Origin: Rhizobacter sp.
GTDB taxonomy: Bacteria; Pseudomonadota; Gammaproteobacteria; Burkholderiales; Burkholderiaceae_C
Direction of reading: 5' to 3'
Length of the DNA: 36,415 bases
NCBI GenBank assembly: GCA_025359585.1
Contig: JANYFX010000654.1
Coordinates: 1-36,415, forward strand
Position numbers and translations under genes: made by a program. The notes under the pieces are model-generated. The model was given only the letters and a program-made list of their open reading frames with translations, was not told the origin of the DNA and ran no database searches. Of this stretch, positions 1 to 9,812 are shown one piece after another; position 1 is the first letter of the stretch, and each line of letters begins with the position of its first letter.

Positions 1-3000
1 TTCTCCAGCCGCACCGCCCAGTTCTTCTTCATGGCCTCGAGTTGCTTGACGATCCGGTTGCCCCGGTCGTTGCTCCTCTCGGCCCGTACAGCCATCTCGA
101 TTTCCATGATGATGTCCTTGATGAATCTTTCGGTGAATTGCGGCGACACCTTGATGCGCTCGAAGCTCGAGTGCGTGATGACGACCGCGTCCCAATCTCC
201 TGTTGCGATGCGCGACACCAGCTCCCGTCGGCGGTCGCCTTCGAGGTCTTCCTTGCCGGCCATCAGCACTGCCGCGTTCGGATAGAGCCGAACGAACTCG
301 GCCGTGTACTGCGCCAGCATGTGGTTCGGCACCACATGGCACGGCTTGTTGACGAAGCCCAGCCGACGCAACTCCATGCCGGCCGCCACGCACACCGCCG
401 TCTTGCCGGCACCGACGACGTGGAACAGCCCGGTATTGCCGGACTGCACGACCCGCCAGATGGCATCCTTCTGGTGCGGGTGCAATTCGAAGCAGCGGGA
501 GAACCCCGGCAGTTTCAGGTGCGCCCCATCGAACTGTCGCGGCCGCGTGGCGTTGAACAGGTCGTTGTAGATGCGGCAGAGCTTCTCTCGCCGCGCCGCC
601 TCGTCGAAGGCCCAGACGGCAAACCGTTCCTTGATCAGGCCCAGCTTCTCGCGTGCGGCCAGGGTCTCGTCGGGGTTGACGATGTACTTGTCGGTCTCCG
701 GGTCACGGTCGCGCACCGTCGGCACCTGCACATTCAGCGCGCACTGCACCAGTTCGATCGCATTCATGCGCGAGGTGCCGAACTCCTGCGTCACCTTGAC
801 GTTCTGGCGCGCGTCCCAGTCGCGGTAGCGCACCGACCAAGCCCCGGCTTGCGCCGAGTAGCCCACTTCGCAGTCCTTCAGTTCCAGAACCTCCTGCACG
901 AAGGTCTCGACCTCGACCGCCGGGATCCAGACCGCTCCGAGACGAGGCTCGATCGCAGCTGGCAGCAGGTCGTCCGGCTGAACTTGCTCCAGCGCTTCGA
1001 TATTGCGCCGGCAGGCCGCACCCGACAGCACCGCTTGCTTCAGCTTCTCCTTGACGTTGCCCGACAGGTACTCGTCGGCCGTCTTCCAGTGGCTGTCAGC
1101 CGGGTCGAGGAACACCTGACCGGCTTCGGCCAGCGCGTCCAGCACCGCTTGTTCCGGCGCCGACAGCAGCCGCGCCATGTAGGCCGGCTCGACCCGCCCA
1201 CGCCACTGCATCGATGCAGCCAGCGCCTCGGTCGGTTCACCGGCGATGGTCGGTTCGACTACGCGCGCCAGCGTGCGCCGCGTGAACAACGCCGCCTTGG
1301 TCGCCCGGTCCGACTCTTCGTCGTAGTGCTCCAGCGACAGCAGCAGCGGGTAGTCCGGGTCGCGCCGAAAGGCCAGCGCGTTGGCCCGTGTTGACAGGCA
1401 ACCGTGCCTTGCGACATAGCGGTCGTAGCTGCCGTTGAGCATCGCCCGCAGGTGGGCGATCTGGCTGTCGCTCTCGTCTCTCAGCTGGGCATCGAGAAGT
1501 GCCCGAGCGTGATCACGGATGGCACACAGGCCGACAATCCGCACACACTGTGTGCCGTTGAGCTGGTCATGAACATCGACCATTTCTGCACCCTCAACCC
1601 GGTGCACGCGTCCATGGTGGAGGCGGTAGCTCCCGGGCTTGGCGCCGCCGTTGGATGGCACTTTGATGCGTTCAGCGCTCTTGTTGACAACCACCGGTCG
1701 GTACACACCTGTCGGCAGCAGCGCGATTCGCTCCGGCAGGGCAGTGACCAGGTCGCCGTCGAATACGGCGGTCGGCACTTCTTCGTAGCCGTTGCTCTCG
1801 GTCCGGATGCTGCCGATGCAGAACTCCGGATGATTGGCGTACCAGGCATTGATCTGCAGATACCGTTCGTGGCAGTGAGGATGGCGCAAGGCCTCCGGCA
1901 CGACGGACAGCTTCAACCACTCGCTGCCGACTGCTTCCCCCGGCTCCCGCTTGCGCAGGAACAGGAAGTCGGTCTGCACGTCGGTGGACGCGATGCCGGC
2001 AAAGGCGCCTTTCGGCAGCCGGATGGCACCCAGCATGTGGGCCTGCGCACCGATATACTGGCGCGCCGCGTCGTCCAGGGCATCCATCGTGTAGCTGGTG
2101 GTGATAAAGCACACCAGTCCGCCGGGCCGCACCAGGTCCAGTGCGCGGCCGAAGAAATAGTTGTGGATGCTGAAACGGGCGTAGGCCCGGTTGCTCAGGT
2201 CGGCGACCTTGTACTTGCCGAACGGTACGTTGCCGATCACGAGGTCGAACCAGTTGTCAGGCAGCGGCGTTTTCTCGAACGGCGCGACGCGAACGTCGAC
2301 GCCGCCCGGCGCGTAGAGCGCAGTGAGCATCCGTCCTGACAGCCGGTCGATCTCGATCGCGGTGACCTGGCTGTTCTGCGCCAGGCTCTGCGGCATCGCG
2401 CCGATGAAGTGGCCGATGCCCGCCGCGGGCTCGAGGACGCGCCCGCCGCTGAAGCCGAAGCGCTCAATGGCCTGCCACATTGCCTCGATCACGTGGACCT
2501 CGGTGTAATGGCTGTTGTTGACGGAGGCGCGTGCGGCCTCGTAGTCGTCGTTCGCCAGCTGTGCGCGCAACTCCCGGGCGCGTGCCAGCCAGACACCGTC
2601 CGTCGCTTCGAGGTTGAAGCTGGCCGGCAGGCCGCCCCATCCGGTGTAGCGCTGCAGGATGCCGCGCTCGGCAGAGGTTGCCGGACGCTGCTCGGCTTCG
2701 ATCCGGCGCAGCGCGTCGATGGCCGCCAAGTTGGAGCCGAACTTGGCGACGGCGCCACCGGGATGGGCGAGGTGCTCACGCGTCAGCAAGGGCCACTGGC
2801 GAAGGATTCGCGGTTGCGGGATGCCAGCGCCGACGCGCCATGCGGTTGGCGCTGGCGAAGCGGGCTTGAACTCGGTCGACTCAGTGAGGTCGACGTCATC
2901 CGGTACCGCAAGCTCCGGGGGGAGGGATTGGAATTCCAGCTCGGTGTCGAGTGGGCTGAGGGTGGTGATGTCCGGTGCGAAGCCGGGCAGCCACAGAGAG

Positions 3001-3020
3001 GGCGCAGTGATGCGGGCCAT
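1..3020 (-). CDS. Large N6-adenine DNA methyltransferase plus DEAD/SNF2-type helicase (N12-class methylase / DarB-like), 5' part only, open at left window edge
   Basis: Hand translation from ATG (3020-3018) reads uninterrupted to the edge: MARITAPSLWLPGFAPDITTLSPL...RYTGWGGLPASF...VLEPAAGIGHFIG...DLVIGNVPFGKYKV...ALDLVRPGGLVCFITTSYTMD...HPHQKDAIWRVVQSGNTGLFHVVGAGKTAVCVAAG...VITHSSFERI. Shows an SAM-binding-like motif (EPAAGIGHF), an NPPF-type catalytic motif (NVPF) and Walker A (GAGKT). SD-like GGAGAA lies about 6 nt upstream of ATG. Confidence 0.88.
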   Translation of the reverse strand, partial: MARITAPSLWLPGFAPDITTLSPLDTELEFQSLPPELAVPDDVDLTESTEFKPASPAPTAWRVGAGIPQPRILRQWPLLTREHLAHPGGAVAKFGSNLAAIDALRRIEAEQRPATSAERGILQRYTGWGGLPASFNLEATDGVWLARARELRAQLANDDYEAARASVNNSHYTEVHVIEAMWQAIERFGFSGGRVLEPAAGIGHFIGAMPQSLAQNSQVTAIEIDRLSGRMLTALYAPGGVDVRVAPFEKTPLPDNWFDLVIGNVPFGKYKVADLSNRAYARFSIHNYFFGRALDLVRPGGLVCFITTSYTMDALDDAARQYIGAQAHMLGAIRLPKGAFAGIASTDVQTDFLFLRKREPGEAVGSEWLKLSVVPEALRHPHCHERYLQINAWYANHPEFCIGSIRTESNGYEEVPTAVFDGDLVTALPERIALLPTGVYRPVVVNKSAERIKVPSNGGAKPGSYRLHHGRVHRVEGAEMVDVHDQLNGTQCVRIVGLCAIRDHARALLDAQLRDESDSQIAHLRAMLNGSYDRYVARHGCLSTRANALAFRRDPDYPLLLSLEHYDEESDRATKAALFTRRTLARVVEPTIAGEPTEALAASMQWRGRVEPAYMARLLSAPEQAVLDALAEAGQVFLDPADSHWKTADEYLSGNVKEKLKQAVLSGAACRRNIEALEQVQPDDLLPAAIEPRLGAVWIPAVEVETFVQEVLELKDCEVGYSAQAGAWSVRYRDWDARQNVKVTQEFGTSRMNAIELVQCALNVQVPTVRDRDPETDKYIVNPDETLAAREKLGLIKERFAVWAFDEAARREKLCRIYNDLFNATRPRQFDGAHLKLPGFSRCFELHPHQKDAIWRVVQSGNTGLFHVVGAGKTAVCVAAGMELRRLGFVNKPCHVVPNHMLAQYTAEFVRLYPNAAVLMAGKEDLEGDRRRELVSRIATGDWDAVVITHSSFERIKVSPQFTERFIKDIIMEIEMAVRAERSNDRGNRIVKQLEAMKKNWAVRLE

Positions 3021-3041
3021 CGGTGTTCTCCAATAAAAATG

Positions 3042-3076
3042 GGGAGCACGGCCGCCCAGCAGGGAGACGTGCTCCC
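3042..3076 (-). terminator. Hairpin followed by T-rich tract in the leader of the methylase-helicase gene (terminator or attenuator candidate)
   Basis: Perfect 9-bp arms GGGAGCACG (3042-3050) and CGTGCTCCC (3068-3076), 17-nt loop; on the minus strand the 3' arm is followed by C-ATTTTTATTGG, then the SD and ATG. Confidence 0.5.
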
Positions 3077-3650
3077 GGTGGGACATGGACGCGGAGGTCC
3101 GGAGGGTTTCGAGGCACGTCGCGCGCGAGCGCGGAGCCTGAGTGGAAGAGGGCGGGTAACGACCGCGACGCCTGAGCAGGCTCAGGGGCGCTCGGGTGAG
3201 CGCGTCGGCCAGAGGCCAAAGGGAAGGTCAGTGTGCGGCGGGTACGTGCTGCTTGCGGCCTTCAACTCGAGGCGGTTACGGCAATCGATGCGCAGGGCAG
3301 TCGGTTTCGGATGGCAACCTGCCGCGCCGGCTCAGGAACGTCCTGAACCAGATGTCGCAATGCCTTGCAATCAGTCATCCCTTCGCGGATCGGCGTCCCC
3401 TTTACGATGCACGCAAAGGTGCCCGCCGCCGTGACCGATTCGGCGTCCGGCGATGCGCCGTTCGCTCGCTGGACAGCGGCGATGGCGATGCCCGAAGAAC
3501 CAGAACGTGGGTGAAGGCGTGTCGGACGTCGGTGCCTTGGCACCTCGTCCCTGACCCCGAAAGCCCGCGCCTTCACAGGCGCTTTCGCGTGACTGCCCCT
3601 GGCCGCGCGATCGACGATGGAGACGTTCGACAGCAGCAGGGGAGCAAGGC

Positions 3651-4589
3651 GTGGACAACACCAAAGAGAAAGGGGCGACGGACACCACGGCACGGTCCAT
3701 CGAAATGCTGAAAGCCGTCATCGAAGGCCGCACCTACGACGCCGTGGCGGTCGACTACGGCATCACGCGAACTGCAGTGGAGCGTCGGGTCAAGGGGATC
3801 GCCACACGGCTGAGTGCCGAGGTGGGCATTGCAGGCCTCAATGAGGGCGGGGCCGCCTTCGTTTGCCGCTTACGCCACAAGCGGGCCGCGATCCTGGCGT
3901 CGCTCGAACGCTTCGAGCCGAAGCCGATCTGCAGCGCACGCCAGGCGCGAGTCGTGTCGGCCGATGAGATCGACCAGGCCGTGCATCGAATCCGGGGACG
4001 GAGCGCGCAGCCGGCGCGGGACATTGCACTGTTTTTCATGCTGTTCGCGACCGGCGCGCGGCCGCTGGAGATTGCGCGCATGGAGGTGCGTGACTACCTC
4101 CATGCCGACGGCAGCGTGCGGCGGGAATCGGAGTTGCGCGCCGAGGCCACGATCACCGGCAGGTCCCGTCCGCTGTTCTTTGCGAGCAGCAAGCTCGATG
4201 ACGCGTTGACTGCCTACCTGCTTGTCCGGCTCGAAAGCCGCCAAGGGCTGGGACTCGCGACGGCGTTCCGTGGCCTCGATCCCGACAGCCGGCTGTTCCT
4301 CACCGCAACAGGCTGTGGTTTCCAGATCACGCCGTATGGAGAGGCGGGGCAGCATCGGTTCCTGTGCCGGCCCATTCTGGAGACCTACCGCAAGCTGTTC
4401 CGGTATGCCGACATCGAGGGGGCGACCGCCCTCTCCGTGCGGCACACGGTCGTGGCCCGTCTCTACGAGCGGGGTGCCGATGAGGAGCAGGTCGGCTTGG
4501 TCCTGGGCATCAGTGATCGCAGTGCGGTTCGCGGGCTGTTTCCGCGCGCTCGGCCGACGATGGCGCGCTTGGTGGATGAGTTGATCTGA
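3651..4589 (+). CDS. Tyrosine-recombinase/integrase-like protein with degenerate catalytic positions
   Basis: 312 aa, GTG start with GGGGAG upstream. Box I-like ATGARPLEIARM and box II-like ALSVRHTVVARLYERGADEEQVGLVLGIS...RGLFPRARP. Confidence 0.7.
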   Translation: MDNTKEKGATDTTARSIEMLKAVIEGRTYDAVAVDYGITRTAVERRVKGIATRLSAEVGIAGLNEGGAAFVCRLRHKRAAILASLERFEPKPICSARQARVVSADEIDQAVHRIRGRSAQPARDIALFFMLFATGARPLEIARMEVRDYLHADGSVRRESELRAEATITGRSRPLFFASSKLDDALTAYLLVRLESRQGLGLATAFRGLDPDSRLFLTATGCGFQITPYGEAGQHRFLCRPILETYRKLFRYADIEGATALSVRHTVVARLYERGADEEQVGLVLGISDRSAVRGLFPRARPTMARLVDELI

Positions 4590-4600
4590 CCCGAGATGCA

Positions 4601-4623
4601 GCGGTGGGCGTGTACGCCCCCGC
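4601..4623. terminator. GC-rich inverted repeat just downstream of the integrase-like gene
   Basis: GCGGTGGGCG-TGTA-CGCCCCCGC 12 bp after the stop codon; no clear T tract. Confidence 0.3.
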
Positions 4624-4767
4624 GAATGGCAGCAGTCGGCAGGTCACGCAGAACACCCCGTGGGTGACCGTATAGGGCGGCGACAAGGCTCATGGCGGTC
4701 CCCGGGTCGGCAGACAAGCGTTTCACCGCCAGCACGCCGGTAGAGACCGGCGCGCTGGCACTCATGC

Positions 4768-5121
4768 CTACCTGACTGCCGTGACGACGTAGCCTTTGGT
4801 TCCCTGCACGAACTCGAAGTTGACCTTCTTGCCGACGCTGAGCTTGTCGAACAGCATCTTGTCCTGGAGCTGGAAGCCCATCGTTATTGCCGGTCAGTTC
4901 ATGCTCTTGACCGGGTCATGAGCCAGGGTGACAAGACCGGACTTCGGATCGACCTTCTTGACCATGCCCGTGGCCATGTGGACCGTTGGGGCAACAGCCG
5001 CGGCCGCAGGTTTCTTGGCCATCTCCATGCCCTTCATGTCGTCCATCTTCTGCTGCGAAAACGCAGCGGACGACGCCAAAGCAAGTGAAGTGACGATCAA
5101 GGTAGTGGCGATGTTCCTCAT
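4768..5121 (-). pseudogene. cusF: CusF-like periplasmic Cu(I)/Ag(I) chaperone interrupted by in-frame TGA
   Basis: MRNIATTLIVTSLALASSAAFSQQKMDDMKGMEMAKKPAAAAVAPTVHMATGMVKKVDPKSGLVTLAHDPVKSMN-[TGA]-PAITMGFQLQDKMLFDKLSVGKKVNFEFVQGTKGYVVTAVR-TAG. The same frame stays coding-like after the TGA (4894-4896), down to the TAG at 4768-4770. Confidence 0.8.
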
Positions 5122-5247
5122 GTGAATCTCCGTTTCGGGATGGGTTGTGGAAACTCATGTCCCGACGGCACTTGGATGACCGTCGGGCGAGTCGATGTGG
5201 AGGGGCGGCGCCTCATTCAGCGAAGCCTCGCCGCCCGCTGAAGTTGT

Positions 5248-8200
5248 TCAGGCCGTCGCATGCTGCCTCCGCCAGAACGCGAAGCGCCATGCCTTGCGTT
5301 CGCGCTGCTGCCGCATCAGGAGGTAGGCGGCTGGAATCACGAACATCGACAGCAAGGGCGCGGTGATCATCCCGCCGACCATCGGTGCGGCGATGCGTTG
5401 CATGACTTCTGAACCAGTGCCGGTACCAATCATAATCGGCACCAACCCAGCGATGATGACGGCCACTGTCATCGCTTTCGGTCGTACACGCAACACTGCG
5501 CCTTCTCGTATCGCGGCCAACAAATCTTCTTCGTTATGCAGACCTTGTTTGATTTTTATTTCCCAAGCATTTTTCAGGTAGAGCAACATGATCACACCGA
5601 ACTCGGCGGATACGCCAGCGAGCGCGATAAAACCAACACCACTGGCGACCGATAGGTTGTGCCCGAGTGCCCACAATAACCAAATCCCACCGGCCAGCGC
5701 AAAGGGTAAAGTCGCTAGAATGAGCAGCGCTTCATCCAATTTTTGGAATGTCAGATAGAGCAGTATGAGGATGATGAGCAAAGTCGCCGGCACGACGATT
5801 TTTAGCTTGGCGGTGGCGCGCTCCAGATATTCAAATTGCCCTGACCAGGAGATTGAATATCCAGCAGGAAGCTTGATATTTTTGCTCACGGCAATTTGCA
5901 TGTCATGCACAGCAGAGCGTAAATCGCGGCCACGAATATCGACATAGACCCAGCCGGATAAGCGACCGTTTTCACTCTTTAACATCGGTGCACCATCAAT
6001 GATGGCGATGCTGGCGACATCGCCTAAACGGATCTGCGCACCGCGCTCGGTGAGTACCGGCAGCAGCCGCAATTTCTCTACCGAATCGCGCAACTCGCGT
6101 GGATAGCGCACGTTGATAGGGAAGCGCTGTAAACCTTCGATCGTTTCTCCAATATTGTCCCCGCCGATAGCAGAAGAGACGACGCTTTGGACGTCGGCGA
6201 TATTCATGCCGTAGCGCGCGGCGACATCACGGTCGATATGGATATCTACGTAGCGGCCGCCATTGAGCCGTTCCGCCAATGCCGATGATACGCCGGGCAC
6301 TTTTTGTACCACGCGCCCGATCTCACCAGTGATGCGGTCGATCTCTTGCAGATTGACGCCCGCGACCTTGACGCCGACCGGACTCTTGATGCCGGTGGCG
6401 AGCATGTCGATGCGGTTGCGAATCGGCGGCACCCAGATGTTGGACAGACCGGGAACCTTGACGATGCGATCGAGTTCTTCTACCAGTTTGTCGGTGGTCA
6501 TGCCGATGCGCCATTGGTCGCGCGGTTTGAACTGGATCGTCGTTTCGAACATTTCCAGCGGCGCGGGATCTGTGGCAGATTCTGCCCTGCCCGCTTTGCC
6601 AAATACCGTTTGAACTTCGGGTACGGTCTTAATCAAACGGTCGGTCTGTTGTAATAGTTGCGCAACTTTGCCTGCACCTATTCCCGGCAAAGCCGACGGC
6701 ATATACAGCAAATCGCCTTCATCCAGAGCGGGCATAAATTCGCCCCCTAACTGCATCATGGGCCAGAGCGTCAAAACTACCAAGGCAACTGCAGCCATCA
6801 AAGTCACTTTGGGAAAGCGTAAAACAATATCCAGCAAGGGACGGTAGAGGACGATCAGAATGCGATTAAGGGGATTTTTTTGTTCATCGGGAATACGGCC
6901 CCGGATCAGATAACCCATCAATACCGGAATCAGGGTGACGGCCAAACCAGCAGCGGCGGCCATTGCGTAGGTTTTGGTAAAAGCCAGCGGCGAAAACAGT
7001 TTCCCCTCCTGTGCCTCCAGCGTGAACACCGGGATAAAAGAAAGGACAATGATGAGCAAGGAGAAAAACAGTGCGGGGCCCACTTCGGCGGCGGCGTGGG
7101 CGATGACCTGCCAATGATTTTCGCCGCTTAACTGTTCGCCCGGATGGGCACGCCTCCATGCCTCGATATGTTTGTGCGCATTCTCGATCATGACAACAGC
7201 GGCATCGACCATCGCTCCCACCGCGATGGCAATACCACCGAGTGACATGATATTGGCATTCACGCCTTGGTAATACATCACGATGAAGGCAATCAATATC
7301 CCGATGGGTAGCGTGACAATGGCGACTAATGCGGAGCGCAGGTGAAATAAAAAAATCGCGCAAATAACCGCCACTACGATAAATTCTTCGATTAATTTAT
7401 GCTCCAAATTGTCCACCGCACGCGTAATTAGTTTAGACCGGTCATAGGTGGGAATAATCTCGACGCCGGGGGGCAGACTAGCTTTCAAATTCTCCAATTT
7501 CGCTTTGACTGCAGCGATGGTATTGAGTGCATTTTTTCCCGAACGCATGATGATCACGCCGCCTGCGACCTCCCCTTCTCCATTTAATTCCGCAATGCCG
7601 CGCCGCATCTCTGGGCCTACCTGAACATGCGCTACATCACCGAGGCGTACCGAGATACCAGCGTCGTTCGTACTTAAAGGAATTTTGCGGAAGTCGTCTA
7701 GTGATTGCAGATAGCCGGAGGCGCGCACCATGTATTCGGCTTCGCCCAGTTCTAATACCGAGCCGCCGCTTTCCTGATTCGCTCTTCGTACCGCCTCAAT
7801 TATTTTGGCATGCGGTATGTTGGTCGCCCGCATCTTGTCGGGGTCGAGCACGATTTGCACTTGCCGTACCATGCCGCCGATGCTCGCCACTTCAGACACA
7901 TTCGGCACAGCCTTTAACTCAAATTTGAGGAACCAATCCTGCAACGCACGCAGCTGCGACAGATCCTGCTTACCGCTGCGGTCGATCAAAGCGTATTCAT
8001 AAATCCAGCCTACGCCGGTGGCATCGGGCCCAAGCGCTGTTTTAGCTTGCGCGGGCAGACGCGCTTGCACTTGGTTCAAATATTCCAGCACACGCGAACG
8101 CGCCCAGTAGGGATCGGTACCGTCCTCGAACAAGATATACACGAAAGAATCGCCAAAGAAAGAATAGCCGCGCACTGTCTTCGCGCCGGGCACCGACAAC

Positions 8201-8418
8201 ATGGTGGTAGTCAGCGGATAGGTCACCTGATTTTCTACAATCTGTGGCGCCTGCCCAGGAAAGCTCGTGCGAATGATGACCTGCACATCCGATAGATCGG
8301 GAATCGCATCGAGCGGTGTGCGCGCTAATGACCAGATACCCCACGCAGTAAGCAGCAGGGTCGCCAGCAATACTAAAAAGCGATTGGCAATCGACCAGAG
8401 AATTAATCTGGCGATCAT
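5248..8418 (-). CDS. cusA: CusA-type heavy-metal RND efflux pump inner-membrane subunit
   Basis: 1056 aa; HME-RND signatures ([68 protein letters not shown]). Confidence 0.95.
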   Translation of the reverse strand: MIARLILWSIANRFLVLLATLLLTAWGIWSLARTPLDAIPDLSDVQVIIRTSFPGQAPQIVENQVTYPLTTTMLSVPGAKTVRGYSFFGDSFVYILFEDGTDPYWARSRVLEYLNQVQARLPAQAKTALGPDATGVGWIYEYALIDRSGKQDLSQLRALQDWFLKFELKAVPNVSEVASIGGMVRQVQIVLDPDKMRATNIPHAKIIEAVRRANQESGGSVLELGEAEYMVRASGYLQSLDDFRKIPLSTNDAGISVRLGDVAHVQVGPEMRRGIAELNGEGEVAGGVIIMRSGKNALNTIAAVKAKLENLKASLPPGVEIIPTYDRSKLITRAVDNLEHKLIEEFIVVAVICAIFLFHLRSALVAIVTLPIGILIAFIVMYYQGVNANIMSLGGIAIAVGAMVDAAVVMIENAHKHIEAWRRAHPGEQLSGENHWQVIAHAAAEVGPALFFSLLIIVLSFIPVFTLEAQEGKLFSPLAFTKTYAMAAAAGLAVTLIPVLMGYLIRGRIPDEQKNPLNRILIVLYRPLLDIVLRFPKVTLMAAVALVVLTLWPMMQLGGEFMPALDEGDLLYMPSALPGIGAGKVAQLLQQTDRLIKTVPEVQTVFGKAGRAESATDPAPLEMFETTIQFKPRDQWRIGMTTDKLVEELDRIVKVPGLSNIWVPPIRNRIDMLATGIKSPVGVKVAGVNLQEIDRITGEIGRVVQKVPGVSSALAERLNGGRYVDIHIDRDVAARYGMNIADVQSVVSSAIGGDNIGETIEGLQRFPINVRYPRELRDSVEKLRLLPVLTERGAQIRLGDVASIAIIDGAPMLKSENGRLSGWVYVDIRGRDLRSAVHDMQIAVSKNIKLPAGYSISWSGQFEYLERATAKLKIVVPATLLIILILLYLTFQKLDEALLILATLPFALAGGIWLLWALGHNLSVASGVGFIALAGVSAEFGVIMLLYLKNAWEIKIKQGLHNEEDLLAAIREGAVLRVRPKAMTVAVIIAGLVPIMIGTGTGSEVMQRIAAPMVGGMITAPLLSMFVIPAAYLLMRQQRERKAWRFAFWRRQHATA

Positions 8419-9812
8419 TGCCCGCCTCCTTGCTGGGCTGCTTTGATGGGTGTTTTGTTCGGTACCTTGGTAGATTTTCTGTTGGGTGTAATAGGTAACG
8501 CGTTTGTCATTTCATTGGCGGCCGCTCTTATAGTCGCATTTATAGATTCACTGCTGATAGATTCATCACTCAAACGCGTGGTTTCACCTTTTAAACTAGC
8601 TTCCGAATCGATCAAAAACTGGCCAGAAATTACCACGTTTTGCCCCGCCTTCAGACCGCTGAGAATTTCCGTCTTTCCATTTGCATCGCTACCGACTTCG
8701 ACATCAACGGGAAGAAATTTACCTTCGCCTTGCGCCAGCATGACGACACTGCGAGTACCGGTTTTAATTACTGCTTCAGAGGGCACCCACAACACGTCTT
8801 TGGGCCTGTCGGAGAGAATCTTCAGCGACACGAACATGCCAGGCACCAATTTCCCGCCGGGATTATCCAGTTCAATGCGGGCTTTTTGTGTCCGCGTCTG
8901 TGTATTCACCTCCGGCAAGAACGCACTGATTTTTCCTTTAAACAAACTACCAGGCAACGCGGCCGCGCGCACTTCCACCCCATCGCCGGCACGCACTTGG
9001 GCAGTCGCATTCTCGGGCACTTCGGCATTGATCCAAACCTTACTGATACCGTTGATGCGAAACAAGGCCGCTCCGGCCATGACGTTCATGCCTTCGCGCG
9101 CGGATAGTTCGGTCACTACGCCGGAAAGTGGGGCCGTCAGTGTGACGAGTGCATGTGTTTTGGCGCTCGATTCGACCCGTCTAATTTGATCTTCGTTCAT
9201 GCCGACAAGACGCATGCGTTGCCTGGCGCCATCCAACAGACCTTCCATGCCACCGCCTTCCATGCGCTTGACGGTCAAGTATTCTTCCTGCGCCGCAATC
9301 CAGTCCGGCACATACAATTCAGCTAGCACCTGGCCTTTGCGTACCGAATCAAATGGGGCACGCACATACAATTTCTCGACGAAGCCATTGCTGCGCGCCT
9401 GAACCAGTACGACATCACGCTCGTTGTAGGCAATATTGCCGATCGCTACTAAGAATTGCTCAATACTTCCTTGCCTAACTTCCGCAGTGCGCACGCCCAG
9501 ATTTTGCTGTACCCGTGGGCTGATGTTTACTGTGCCCGCATCCGCGCTGCCATTTGCCGCATCCGCATAAACGGGTACCAGTTCCATCTCCATGAAAGGC
9601 GACTTGCCGGGCTTGTCGAATTTCTGGCCCGGCACCATCGGGTCATGCCAATACAGCGGCTTGTCATGCACTATTTGAGCATTTGACGTAGCTTGCCCAT
9701 CAGTTTTAAACGACTGCATCGCTTGCTGTGTGCCCAATCGATACAAACCAAAACCGATGACACTCAGTACCATGCACGTAATGATTGTCTGCACAATTTT
9801 TCGGGGGTTCAT
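8415..9812 (-). CDS. cusB: CusB-type periplasmic adaptor (membrane fusion) protein
   Basis: 465 aa; N-terminal [31 protein letters not shown] metal-binding motif and MFP core; overlaps cusA start by 4 nt. Confidence 0.93.
   Translation of the reverse strand: MNPRKIVQTIITCMVLSVIGFGLYRLGTQQAMQSFKTDGQATSNAQIVHDKPLYWHDPMVPGQKFDKPGKSPFMEMELVPVYADAANGSADAGTVNISPRVQQNLGVRTAEVRQGSIEQFLVAIGNIAYNERDVVLVQARSNGFVEKLYVRAPFDSVRKGQVLAELYVPDWIAAQEEYLTVKRMEGGGMEGLLDGARQRMRLVGMNEDQIRRVESSAKTHALVTLTAPLSGVVTELSAREGMNVMAGAALFRINGISKVWINAEVPENATAQVRAGDGVEVRAAALPGSLFKGKISAFLPEVNTQTRTQKARIELDNPGGKLVPGMFVSLKILSDRPKDVLWVPSEAVIKTGTRSVVMLAQGEGKFLPVDVEVGSDANGKTEILSGLKAGQNVVISGQFLIDSEASLKGETTRLSDESISSESINATIRAAANEMTNALPITPNRKSTKVPNKTPIKAAQQGGGQ

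Noticed and set aside
42-3434. Long plus-strand ORFs 42-1394, 1404-2339 and 2409-3434
   Set aside because: They are antisense to a continuous, motif-rich minus-strand methylase-helicase and show low-complexity Arg/Val/His-rich composition typical of GC-rich shadow ORFs.
3262-3733. Minus-strand ORFs of 143 and 120 aa and the plus-strand 171 aa ORF between the methylase and recombinase
   Set aside because: No recognisable domain, overlapping frames and GC-driven openness; coding status cannot be supported by eye.
8443-9686. Plus-strand ORFs across cusB (248 aa, 155 aa and others)
   Set aside because: Antisense to a confidently identified cusB.
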